This document shows, piece by piece, positions 23,001 to 33,391 of a stretch of DNA of 64,000 bases. The DNA is from Laccaria trichodermophora (Eukaryota > Basidiomycota > Agaricomycetes > Agaricales > Hydnangiaceae). The notes beneath the pieces were generated by a model that worked only from the letters and a program-made list of their open reading frames with translations, was not told the DNA's origin and ran no database searches. Position 1 is the first letter of the stretch; every line of letters starts with the position of its first letter. The translations under genes were made by a program, and so were the position numbers. The DNA lies in assembly GCA_018417955.1 (NCBI GenBank), contig JACTVC010000006.1, positions 1,240,001-1,304,000 of the forward strand, in the 5' to 3' direction.

Positions 23001-26000
23001 TCAATAGAAGGTGAGATGTCGTTGTGTTCCAAGCGACATCCGGCGATCGGTATATCAAGCGGTGTATGTTAAGCAGTGCAACGCCTCCAAGCTTGGATAT
23101 TCCAAAATCTCCTGTACGCTTTATAGTTGTTCAAATCATTGAAAATTCAACATTTTTAGGGGGGTAATCGCGTACCTGCGTCTTTGGAAGGTGAATTCCA
23201 CTCATCCGTCGTCGTTGGGCAGCTTCTAACTTGGGCATTATCAAGCTATGCGTACTGCCTGTCTCATCCACGATCTCCAGCGATGCGCGAGCGGAAGGCC
23301 CACCCTCGACTTGCATTCCGACCATCTCTCCACTAAGCTTACAAAGGGCGTTGATGAAGTCCTTGAAAGCGGAATCTTCCAAGTTCTTCGAAGAATCGAA
23401 TAGCCTCTGTATTGCGTTTAGCAGGGTTTCACTATCCAAGTCCGTTAGAAGCGGGTGACGAGCCCCAGTTGTAGGTCCCGAGAGAGTTTGAGAACCCGAA
23501 GTTGACACTGAGCGGCTTGCAGGTGTACCGGTGGCACCTCCAATTCCGACAGGGCTGAACATGCTTACGCGCTTGTTTGGGGTTGAATGCGCATTGGCGA
23601 CTCTGAATGTCAGAACGTAGTCCGCATTCTGCAACGCCTCCAAGATCCCGTACCAGCTCTCCCCAAGGCTACCAGCCAAAAACATGGCACTGCCCACGAA
23701 AACTTTCAGACAAGCCATATTCCTTTCGGAGAGGCCTGGAGGTTGTGTAGGAGGAGCACCCAGCCCTAATCCTTCGGATAACGCAGCCGTCGCTGATCGA
23801 GGTGTTTGAGGTGGCTCATTATACGAATCCAGGCTAGACACAACGCGAGCAGGGACGGAAAACTTTGCTAAGCTGTTGAAGAATGCATCGCGAGGAGTTG
23901 AGAGCCCAAGCATTCCTGAGACATTAGTCATCGCTTGGTAACTGGCTAGGACCTCCACGAAAAGATCGTCCGAGAGGTTAGTAGAGATGATAAAGGAGAG
24001 CGCGGCTAGAAGAGCAGGCCATCCGTTCGAAATAATATCTTGAATAATTCGAAGTTGTTTCGTTTGTTGATCATCTTGTGGGAGTGTAGAAAGGTCGAGT
24101 GCTGGTGGTGCACGAACCATTGGCTCCCCTGTTCGTGGGCGTTGCACCACGATGGAGCCGTATAACGGTCCTGCGTAGGAAGCGAGTCCTTCGCAGAGCG
24201 AGACTATGCATTGGACACCTAGCAGGTAAATGTATGACTCTGGGATAGGAGGGGCGTCTGCCTTGTCCAACTGGTCAATGCTTGAGAAAGGTTAACGAAT
24301 GAGGGTGGCGAAAGATCGGAACCATACCATTGCAGCTTCATCGACGACCCTTGAAGACTCAGCCCACCTCCACCGGACCCAATCATGCCTACAACCCCAG
24401 AAACCGTTGCACTCGCAACCCTCCCTGCCATGTCCAACCCATAACCAGCACCAGAGGTTCCGCTGTCCTGTTGTACGCCAATTCCTCCCATTTGAGATCC
24501 ACTACCGAGTAATGAGGGTTTCTCCGTAACAAGTCTCTTCAGTGCGGTGATAAGGTCGGTAAACACCTTGGACCCCGTATCCCCCACTGAATCATACCGT
24601 TCCCATACATTTCGCATGAGTTCTGCATCGCTGCATAAGCTATGGACGCCTCAGACAACGAAACTTGAGGAGACGAAAGGAAACGACTCACCCTCTCATA
24701 ATCTCCATGGAAAGGACCCTCATCCATGGTGGTCTTGCACCGTGAATATGATGGTGAAAGTGATACTCTGCAGTACCAGTTTCGGCACTCCCGTCCTCCG
24801 TAATTATTCTTATGAGAAGCATCAAAAACACCTCTGCCTCCGTCTTCAATTCTAACGAAAACTGTTTGAGCATTAGAAAAACTACACGCGTACATCGCAG
24901 GATAAGCGAGAACATTGGTTTTTCTGAAAGGGCCTTGAGTAAGAGTGGGCATAGATGATGTTGGAGAAGCATGATGAGCTCTGCATGCTGCAGAACAGGA
25001 ATTGAGTGATATCATTTCGAACAGTACAAAAGGAACTGACTTTACGGAATAGTGCATGGTAGTTGGTAAGCACACTTTCGATGAGCTCAAGGGCGAACGT
25101 CTTATGAAGAAATTCAAGTTTCAAAAAATGGGGGGTCTCTGAATTGGCGAGGAGACAAAGATCCTCAAAAACAGAAAAGGCGTCATGGGTGGAAGGGCCG
25201 AGGGATTTAGTGGTGCCATCTGGCAGCTGGACGTCGAGGAGTTGCGAGGGCGGTAGGTCGTCATTCTCCATTATACGATCTTCAAGAACCATTTTATCGA
25301 CCACGAACATTACAAGCTGACGAAGGGTGGCAGCAGCGGTGGACGATACCACAGCAATCCGAGACTCCTGAAGCTTGAAACATAGTAGAAGCGCCTATGG
25401 AGGTGACATAGATATTTTTTCAATTATTCGCAAAGGAGTGATATGTTACGCACATCTCCGAGTAGGTTTCCATGTATGGATGGAAAATTCGGTACGAGAG
25501 ATACGAGGGTCTGCAAGATACGCAGCTGAATGTCGACTCCTTGAGATACTGCATCATTCATTGTGTTAATGATCATGGGGACTGCAGATTCGGGTACGGC
25601 TTTGAGGGTAATAAGGCGCTGTAGGGAGCCGAGAGATATGGCGACAACCTTTGCGTTCTTGGTTGCGCAACCCATGAAGACAGGCCTGAGAAGGTCATCG
25701 GATTGTGGGCCATCTTAAAGGAGATGTGAGGCCAGCTCAGCGCCAGAGATAAAGGCGACGAACCTGAGGCTAAACTGGCTGTAGCCTGTTCCGGAGATGC
25801 ACGGAGGATAGCAAGTGATTTCTCTGCTGCCTTTCAACCATTCTCTAAATTAGCCTCCTTTCCCCATTCTCTGATATCGTAAAACAAAGACCTCGCGTAT
25901 TTCTGGGTGCTTCCTTCGCGTTTCACTGGCCAAAGACTAGGCGATAATTGTCTCAGCAGCTCCCCTTGCGTTAGTATATTGAACAAGCTTACCTGAAGCT

Positions 26001-26028
26001 CTGTCAAAAGGAAAGCGAGAGAGCTCAT
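20098..26028 (-). CDS. MON2: MON2 homologue (Golgi/endosome trafficking scaffold)
   Basis: A long multi-exon gene encodes roughly 1,650 residues. The N-terminus (MSSLAFLLTELQ, then SLASETRRKHPEIREAAEKS after a 62-nt intron) matches the Mon2 DCB region. VFMGCATKNAKVVAIS, STAAATLRQLVMFVV, DAFSVFEDLCLLAN, FALELIESVLTNYHALFR and SEKPMFSLILRCTRVVF follow. The HUS and C-terminal Mon2 parts are clear: PRDAFFNSLAKFSVP, SALKLSGE-like helices, GQFGRQADTNIAL, SFTKAWDVFIEHVQ, KLKYDCPAP and CFLHIVRECV. MON2 is related to large Arf GEFs but lacks Sec7 activity. It works with Dop1 and Neo1 in endosome-to-Golgi recycling. The C-terminus (stop at 20098-20100) is the least certain part. Confidence 0.93.
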
Positions 26029-26554
26029 GATCTAGTTTTGCTGGAAGAGCCTGTGAGAAAGGTAATCATTGAACGCAGGCAAGATCACAACTACTTACCG
26101 GTTACTGTTCAGTATTCAATACCCGTTCCAACGATGACGCTATGACACACTGCGGATGTCTACAGGCACAGTCGAATTGCGTTAGTTGTACGTTGTTCAA
26201 CGTCCAGATGTATGCATAAACAGTCAATGATTCTGAGGCGCGCTTAGCCTCGAGACGTGGTTGAATTTCCATGCGTCACTCTCGAAGTCCTTGCCAAATA
26301 CACGCACACTCACTGCTTGGGCGGGTTAACTTGTAAGTCGCGCCTCCAAAAAAGATCGAGCCTTAGGGTAACTAAAAGCAAATCTTGAGAGCCATGTGCA
26401 AAATATAGGGAAGGACAGCAAAAGGACAGTTGAGAACAATTGTGAAGATATATACAGAGTGGATAGGTAGAGTACAAAGTCAGGCTTTCGTCATTCATCA
26501 TCAAGAAAAAGTTGATGAAGGTGCTGAAGAGTTCGAGAGAATGGTTCCCCCTGC
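26029..26554. other. MON2 upstream region and 3' flank of secreted gene 1
   Basis: Positions about 26340-26500 are homologous to 27840-28010 (3' flank of the next paralogue), including GAGAGCCATGTGCAAAA and GTGGATAGGTAGAGT. This shows that the tandem unit includes the 3' UTR. No gene is seen. Confidence 0.5.
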
Positions 26555-27385
26555 TTACATCAATGCCAGGAAAGCACCAAGAACAACGGCGGCTGGTATG
26601 ACGAGAGCATGGCATTGAGCCGAAGTGGCGCCGCTGGCCTGAGTGGGAGTGACACCGCTGGCCTGGGTAGGAATGAAAGTGCCACTTAGACTTGAGCTTA
26701 AGCTGGAGGTGGATTTTGTTGCACCAGCCTCTGTGACGGAGGTCGTGGTCACTTTGGGAGGTGGAACCGTGGTACTTGCTGCAACCGATGTCGCGATGGA
26801 GGTTTTCGTGGTCGAAGTGACCCTCAGGGATGTTGAGGAAACAATAGGAGTGACTGTGACTGCAGTGGTGGCACCGCCCGATGAGGTCTTGATTGGAGGA
26901 ATGCTGAGAGCAGGACAAGCGTCGTCAAAGACTTTCAAGACGCGTCAGAAGCGAACTTCAGGTAACAAGATTGGATGAGACGCGTACCGCCGATTAACTT
27001 GTTCCCATCGGCGAGCAACTTTGGAGTTGGCTGTTCTGCGTAGAGGCAGTTGAGGCAGGTTGAAAGGGCATCTGCGAATGCGGCAGTACACAAGCATGAG
27101 TCGTCGGGGCAGGCCTAAAACCAAGTTGTCAGATACTGAAAACTGAGAGAAAAAACATGGTACGGACATTGATAGTGCTATCGACAATACTGCACGTGGG
27201 ACAACCGTCTGTCGAAAGTTGCCTCGCGGAAAGTTGTTGAACGAATGGACTCCTTGGCACTAGTGCCACAGCTGTGAATTGGAGACGTGTAAACCTTTCA
27301 AGATGGAAGAACTGGAATGAGCAGCGTGCATACCATGGCTCGCCAAGAGGGTCAAGGAGACGAGTGTGACAGTGGAGAAGTGCAT
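26555..27385 (-). CDS. Secreted eight-cysteine GPI-anchored-type protein 1
   Basis: The gene starts at 27385 with a signal peptide (MHFSTVTLVSLTLLASH) split by an intron of about 60 nt. Exon 2 reads AVALVPRSPFVQQLSARQ and leads into GCPTCSIVDSTINACPDDSC, then LCTAAFADALSTCLNCLY and VFDDACPALS. A long Ser/Thr-rich region and a hydrophobic tail (VIPAAVVLGAFLALM) typical of GPI signals follow. Cysteine order is C-x2-C...C-x4-C-x-C...C-x2-C...C, eight in all, close to but not identical with the CFEM pattern. A repeat TQASGVTP/TQASGATS precedes the tail. It is paralogous to 28043-28840. Likely cell wall or surface; function unknown. Confidence 0.8.
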
Positions 27386-28042
27386 TGTTCAGGACAAGAA
27401 CAAGGAAAACGAAAGCGACAAAACATATGGGTGCCTCATATAACCTGTCGTTCCGCACCAACCTCAAGTAGGATTTCTGATCGACAGCCTGATACTTGGG
27501 TACATCTGTCCATCTCCAGCCATGAGTCCAACATGAGTCCATCTCGAGGCATGCCAAGCAGCTAAGAGCATTTAGAGCGGACAGCCTGTTCGGACTTGAG
27601 TACATTCGTCCACCTGCAGCCATGCCAAGCCCGTTTACAGCGCTAGACTCCGACTCCCGAGTCTGCAGTGCGCTGTGAACGTTCACGATTGAAGCACTGG
27701 GATAAGCAGCGCGCATACTTTTGCTCGCCGAGAGGATCGAGTAGACGAGCGTGACGGTGGAGAACTGCATTGTTCTAGACAAGGACAACGACAAGGAAAA
27801 TTGAAAATGACAAAAAATGTCAGGACTATAGGTCATGTGATCGATCGCTTCGTGGTTATATCTCAAAAAGGATCCAGTGTAGGGTATAACTAGAAGCAGA
27901 TTTTGAGAGCCATGTGCAAAAATACAGGGATGGACAGTTGTGAACAATTGCAAATATATGTACTAAAGAGTGGATAGGTAGAGTCCAAGTCCTTTTGCTA
28001 TTCAACTTCGAGAACGGGTGAAGGTGCTGAAATCCCCCCAGC
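27386..28042. other. Spacer between secreted genes, with a relic first exon
   Basis: This holds the promoter region of gene 1 (27440-27510 similar to 28910-28980), the relic first exon described separately, and the duplicated 3' flank of gene 2. Confidence 0.5.
27672..27770 (-). pseudogene. Relic first exon of a secreted eight-cysteine gene
   Basis: The minus strand from 27770 reads MQFSTVTLVYSILSASK, followed by a copy of intron 1 ending at its AG acceptor near 27672. The cysteine-rich exons are absent; unrelated sequence follows. This is a truncated third tandem copy between genes 1 and 2. Confidence 0.65.
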
Positions 28043-28840
28043 TTACATCATCGCTAGGAAACCACCAAGGACAACAGCGGCTGGCACGATGAGAGATTGG
28101 CATTGGGCCGAAATGGCGCCGCTGGTAAGGCCAGGAATGACATTGCCGCTTGAACTTGAGCTGGCGCCGGCGGTGGTTGATGTACCATCCGCTGTAACTG
28201 CCGTCACAGTCACCTTGGGAGGCGAAACGGTGGTGCCTGCTGCAACCGATGTCACCGTGATGGGGGTGTTCGTGGTCGACGTGACTCTTGGAGCTGTTGA
28301 AACAACAGTGGTGACTGCCGTGGTGGCACCGCCGGCTGAAGTCTTGACGGAGATTGCAGGAAGGGTGAAAGCAGAGCAAGTGTCCTCAAAGGCTTTCAAG
28401 ACGCGTCAGACGCGAACTTCGCGTAAAAAGAACGGATGAGACGCGTACTGCTGATCAACTTGTTCGCAGAGGTGAGCACCGCTGCCGTTGGCGTGTTTGA
28501 GTAGTAGCAGTTGACGCAAGATGAAAGGCCATTTGCTACTGTGGCGGTACACAGGCATGTGGTGGTGGTGCAGGCCTAAATCAAATTGTCAGATACTGAA
28601 AACTGAGAAAAAACATAGTACGGACATTGAGGGCGTCATCGAAGACGCTGCATGAGGCTGTACAGGCATCTGTCGTTTGCCTTGAGAAAAGGTGAACGAA
28701 TGGACTCCTCGGCACGAGTGCCACAGCTGTGAATAGGGGACGCGTAAACCTTTCACGTTGAAAGAACCGGAACGAGCAGCGTACATACCTTGGCTCGCCA
28801 AAACGATCGAGGAGACGAGAGTGACGGTGGAGAAGTGCAT
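28043..28840 (-). CDS. Secreted eight-cysteine GPI-anchored-type protein 2
   Basis: Start at 28840: signal peptide MHFSTVTLVSSIVLASQ, intron 1, then AVALVPRSPFVHLFSRQ, DACTASCSVFDDALN, intron 2, ACTTTTCLCTATVANGL, SSCVNCYYSNTP, intron 3, AFEDTCSAFTLP. A long Thr/Val/Ser-rich stretch follows, and the tail SAQCQSLIVPAAVVLGGFLAMM is hydrophobic, as in GPI-anchored proteins. The eight cysteines are C-x3-C-x9-C-x4-C-x-C-x10-C-x2-C-x24-C, plus one in the tail. All three introns fall between cysteine pairs. It shares introns, flanks and the VPRSPFV segment with gene 1. CFEM-like heme or iron binding is possible but not shown. Confidence 0.84.
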
Positions 28841-29577
28841 TGTTCAGAAGGACAAGGACAAGGAAAACACGAAAGCGACCAAAAAGATGGGAGGTTCAAA
28901 TAAAATCTGTCGCTCCGCACCAACCTCAAGTAGGATTTCTGATGGACAGCCTGAGAGCATCCGTCCATCTCCAGCCCTGCCAAGGCCGTTCAATTATCGA
29001 ATATCTGGCCATCCATATGAACGGGAACCCAGACTCGAACATTGAAATTTGCACACAGCCTCAAGGTCGACGCGATGAGCTGCATCCAGCATCAAGGTTG
29101 CGTCGTTTGCTCATTGGAACCCCTGGCGTGCAGGTGAAGAAGGGTTGAAAGATCCGCGGCATCGCTTATTGATTTACTTGATCTTGCTCCTACCTCCGCC
29201 GAAGTATATCCATGAATGCAATTTTCTTTCATCAGTGTCTCTTATTCAGGAGCCAGAGTCTCCGCCATAGCACCTACATGTCGAGGCCGAATGGATGCAT
29301 CCATGAGGAACAACGTTGCCGCATTCGGACAACGACACTCCTTGTTCCATTTTCCGCTGATGGCGCATTGCCCGCAATTATCTTCTCGTCATCCTTGGCA
29401 GGCACCGCCCGTATATACCCTTGGGGTCATGAGCGGGTGCCGGATGCTTGTCCAGGTTTTGGGAACGACATACTTAGACGCCCAGGATCACTGCATCACG
29501 ACGAACACACAGCTGACCTTTGCTTCTGAGCCCACTCCCCGCCTAATCCCGCCATTCCTGGCAGCTCCACACAAATC
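28841..29577. other. Divergent spacer
   Basis: Upstream of secreted gene 2 (minus) and gene 3 (plus). The left part repeats the promoter of gene 1 (CGCACCAACCTCAAGTAGGA motif at about 28917-28936). ORFs on the plus strand here (29212-29692) show no domain and end inside the next gene's first exon. Confidence 0.45.
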
Positions 29578-30378
29578 ATGGCCACACCTGCAACGAAGTC
29601 CATTTTTTTGCTCTGCCTCTCCTTGGCAGTCTTGTTGCCTGCGAGGCTCGCGGCGGGTGAGTCATCATAGTCGACTACGTCACATTTGTTGAAATGACGA
29701 CCTCATCCATCCAGCGAACATCCTCCCTCCACCAAACCTTTTGGCGCGCGATGGAGTCATCCAAAACATCCAAGCGAGGAATCTGTCGACTTGGCTGAAC
29801 AACATCCCATCACAGGTATGGTAGCCTTCGTCGACGCAAAAAAGCCCCCACGACCGACCCACATTGTCTAGTGCCAAGTCCAGTGCGATGTCGTTGTCGG
29901 AGCTGCACACGTAAGTTGGTTCTGGTGATCCCTATGCTCCGAACTTATCGCAACCTCAGAACTGCGAATACCTGAGTTGCGTTTGCACGACCACGAACGC
30001 GGAAAACCTTGTCACATGCGCAAATTGTATTGTCGCGTTGAACCCCGGACAACCTGGTATCGTGGCCACAAACCAAGCAATTCTCGATGGTTCGTTTCTT
30101 TTTTTCTACTTGTTTCTTTTGGTAGACTTACTTTCCCATCTCCTGCAGAGTGGACCAATTCCTATTGCGCGGATTATCCAACACCCCCTCTTTATATAAC
30201 ACCCCCTGGGAGTTCGTCATCGTCCTCGGCCAGCGCAACAGCTACAGCTACATCATCCGGGTCTGGTTCTCTTGCTACTTCCGTGGTGAAGAGTGGTGCT
30301 CCACCATCACCTCGTGCTATTTATATACCGTCGCTGGTGCTTTTGGTGATAGGCGTTTTCATCACTGATATACTATGA
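29578..30378 (+). CDS. Secreted eight-cysteine membrane-anchored protein 3
   Basis: ATG at 29578 begins a signal peptide (SIFLLCLSLAVLLPARLAA). Further exons carry NILPPPNLLARDGVIQNIQA, CQVQCDVVVGAAH, NCEYLSCVCTTTNAENLV, TCANCIVALNPG and SYCADYPTPP. A Ser/Ala/Thr tract and a C-terminal hydrophobic segment (PSLVLLVIGVFITDIL) follow. The cysteine layout C-x3-C...C-x4-C-x-C...C-x2-C...C matches genes 1, 2 and 4 although the rest is divergent and the strand is opposite. It is therefore an older member of the same cluster. The tail could be a GPI signal or a transmembrane anchor. Confidence 0.78.
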
Positions 30379-30801
30379 GCAAGTCATTTGCTCAAACGCG
30401 GCAGTATAGGCTCATGGTAACAAGGATAGGAACATAGTAGACGATGAAGGAACCAAGGGACCCTTTAACTATACCAACCGCTGAATCTCAGCTGGCTCTG
30501 ATCTACACCTGTATCAGTCCTATATCTAAATATCTTCTTCCATCTGATTATAGTGTCCACATAACGTACATAACGTTCTCCTAGCAAGATGTCCAACACG
30601 CCCCCCCTCAACGTTATCACGCCGTGCGGTAATCAGGGTTAAGCATCCTCCGCATGGCATAGACGCGAGGCTGATTTGTCTCCTACTCTTCCGAGGGTAA
30701 TGTGCCTCGGATATCATTCGAGCTTAGGTGACCATCTGCGAATCGAGCTTCAACGACTCCTATCTTCACCCCAATGGAATTGGAGTGTGAAGAAAGGAAG
30801 T
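30379..30801. other. Convergent spacer
   Basis: Lies between the stops of secreted genes 3 and 4. No supported ORF. Confidence 0.45.
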
Positions 30802-31707
30802 CTACTTCTTCAGCCTACATCGTTGCTTCGCTGATCGAACAGTGGCCGGTCTCCCTGTGGCAGTAACGCTGTATGTTGATGATGTTGACCGTGTCGCAGA
30901 GCTAAGTGCCGTAGTTGTTGAAAATGCCGACCGTGTCGCAGAGCTGAGTGCCGTAGTTGTTGAAAATGCCGTGGATGACGTTGAATTTGAGTTGACCGAT
31001 ATGGAGGTCCCATTGGATGTACCTGACGCTTGTACGGATGTTGACGTCGCGTTAGAGGTACCTGTCGGAAAGACACTGGACGACGACGACGATGTCGGAA
31101 TCGTTTGGTTGACGAGCGAAAGTTGCGCCACCGGATAGCCAAAACATGCGTCCGCAAACTCTACAGGGTCCGCGCACAGTGAGTAGGGTAATCTTACAGG
31201 TAGTATGCAACGCACCATCGAATGCCGCTTGCACCATGTTATAATTATCGCCTAACGTCGTTGACGACGACATGTTATACAAACAGTTCACGCAAGTTTG
31301 CAGGTCCCGTCCATTGGGAATCAGACAAAGACAGGATGGTTGAAAACACGACTATGTCATGTTGAGAACTTCTTTATCCCCGGAGTAGGAAGGACTTACG
31401 TCTAACAGAGTTGTACTATTACTGCACGCGGTGGAACACTGGTAGAACGGAGGTGGTTAGTCACTGAGAACCCAGTGTGGCATAGTTGTAGTACCTCGTT
31501 GGGTATAGACGCTGAGAGGGGCACTGTCGGCGTCGCGACTCGATATCCCATTGGAGTCTGGCTTTTCCGAAGGTAACAAATTCCGGAGCGTGCTGTAACT
31601 ATACATCAATTCGATTACTCAATGTCGCAAGGAACGACGACTGACCAAAGGAACGATGCACCGAAGCGAGAATAAAAATAGCCATTGCCACGAACTTGAA
31701 GGTCATG
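30802..31707 (-). CDS. Secreted eight-cysteine protein 4, no membrane tail
   Basis: ATG at 31707 starts MTFKFVAMAIFILASVHRSF, a signal peptide. Exons then give a 36-residue linker, CSTACSNSTTLLD, SCFQPSCLCLIPNGRDL, QTCVNCLYN and EFADACFGYPVAQLS. A Ser/Thr-rich domain follows, containing two perfect tandem 14-residue repeats (AFSTTTALSSATRS; DNA 30887-30970). The cysteine pattern is the same as genes 1-3. The C-terminus ends VRSAKQRCRLKK without a hydrophobic anchor, so the protein would be freely secreted. Alternatively a last exon has been lost. It is divergent from the SDR gene. Confidence 0.75.
30887..30970. repeat. 42-bp coding minisatellite, two copies
   Basis: Two 42-bp units (30887-30928 and 30929-30970) differ at one base. 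They encode the 14-residue repeat in secreted protein 4. Confidence 0.9.
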
Positions 31708-32212
31708 TTCGAAGACATAGTGCACGTTGAACTGGCAAGCAGACGACTAGATCAGGTCGTTTTTGATGAGTGGCCTCAGTGTTCTGGCACTCCAGGGTAG
31801 CGCTTGTGGTTGGGAGGATGCAACATGAACTGAACTGCGGAAGCCTCATGTTCTGATCCGGAGTCCAGAAACAACATCTCCGTAACGTAACTGGCTGAGC
31901 CTGCCTTAACCTCCCCACCTCTTCAACCGTACGCCGTGCACACTTGCAACCTCTTGTAGCTTCCACTCGGCATTCAACGTCGTATTATCTTTTTCTAAAT
32001 GCCAAGTCTACCCTGCACCAACTGAAAGGAGGATGACAGACTATGACAGAGATCTCTTAAAAGATCTGCTGACAAGAAGAAACACAGAAGCTGACGAATC
32101 TCATTCATGACGTTCCTGCTTGGTCACCTCAATGGCGCTATAAGACCCCAGCCATGGACAATCTCTCATCTTCACATATCCTGAAGTCATCTCGAAGTAA
32201 AGCACGTCCACA
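31708..32212. promoter_or_regulatory. Divergent intergenic promoter region
   Basis: A 505-bp region between secreted gene 4 (minus) and the SDR gene (plus). GCTATAAGA near 32133 is a possible TATA element for the SDR gene, 80 bp before its ATG. Confidence 0.35.
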
Positions 32213-33262
32213 ATGGCCACACAAGCAGCGAAACGCGTCTTAGTAGTGGCAGGTATGCTTTAGTTCTGTCTCGAGATTCCACGAACGCGTCTGACGAAGC
32301 AAACGCGTCGAACAGGTTTAGGAAATGGATCTGGTACTGGCGCTGCAACTGCGTAAGTAGGCCACTTCGTGACAAGTGATTATGTGCCAATACTCATCCA
32401 ATTATCAGCCGTCTGTTTGCAAAGAAAGGGTTCAACGTTGCTCTTATCGCACGCGGTAAAGACATAGTCGACAAGCTCTCCGAAGAGATCAAGAGCTCGG
32501 GAGGGCAAGCGGCGCCATTCGCCGTGGAAAGCTACTCAGCTCAACACATCGCCTCAGCTTGGGGTGCTATTCGAAAGCAATACCCTTCCCCAGAATACAA
32601 CATCCGCGCCGCCGTCTTCAACGCGGGCTACGGAGTCTGGAAGCCATTCCTTGACATCACCCCAGAAGAAGTGCAAACCTCTCTTCAGACGAACATCGCT
32701 TCCGCCTTCGCTTTCTCTCGGGAAGCTATTCTGTCTTTCAAAGAAAATGAAATCGAGGAGGCGAATGGAAAGAGAGGGATCCTCATTTTCACCGGAGCAA
32801 CGGCTAGTCTGAGAGGCAACGTCGTCACAAGCGCTTTTGCAGCTGGAAAGCATGGTTTGAGGGCGCTGTCTCAGAGTCTGGCGAAGGAGTTTGGGAAACA
32901 GAACATCCACGTTGCTTATGTGGGTCTGAAAACGACTTTGTACTCCCTCAGATCATCTAATGGTTCCTGATAGTCTATCATCGACGGAGGAATCTTGGTG
33001 GATAGATCACGCGCGCAGAAAGGCCCTGAATGGGAAGCTAACGAAGACGTCCGACTGAGCCCAGATAGCATCGCAAATGTATGTTCAACTCAATCTCTAA
33101 ATGGATGCTGCTCATTGTTTTCTCCAGTCATACTGGTATCTCACCAATCAGGATCGGTCTGCTTGGACGTGGGAGCTTGACCGTGAGTACTCTTCTGGTA
33201 TTGAAGGATAAGGAGCTGATGGTTGACGCTCTCTAGTTCGCCCCGCTCATGAGAAATGGTAG
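32213..33262 (+). CDS. Short-chain dehydrogenase/reductase-like protein
   Basis: Six exons give about 260 residues. The dinucleotide-binding start is AAKRVLVVAGLGNGSGTGAA, then RLFAKKGFNVALIAR. The central FNAGYGVWKPFLDIT stands for the NAG motif. The usual catalytic serine region is GATASLRGN, and the YxxxK site reads FAAGK, that is phenylalanine in place of tyrosine. IIDGGI and the C-terminal SYWYLTNQDRSAWTWELDLR match a fungal SDR subgroup that also has F at this site. Cofactor binding looks intact, but classical alcohol/ketone chemistry is doubtful. Two in-frame stretches (after HVAY and SIAN) were removed as introns on paralogue logic. Confidence 0.82.
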
Positions 33263-33391
33263 GGCATTGTGGAATATCAAGCATCAAAGTGCTATTGGGT
33301 GGATGGTCGATGATTTGCCAATCTGGTGTCAGTCAGTTTGCCGTAGATGTAACAATAACTGTTCTATTTGCGATGACAACATGCTTGGTAT

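Noticed and set aside
26310..26918. 202-codon minus-strand ORF
   Set aside because: It is a shadow frame of secreted gene 1 in its Ser/Thr-rich exon (His/Ser-rich translation).
27129..27953. 274-codon minus ORF joining the relic exon to gene 1
   Set aside because: It runs through introns and promoter by chance; signal peptides at 27770 and 27385 and conserved splice sites show separate units.
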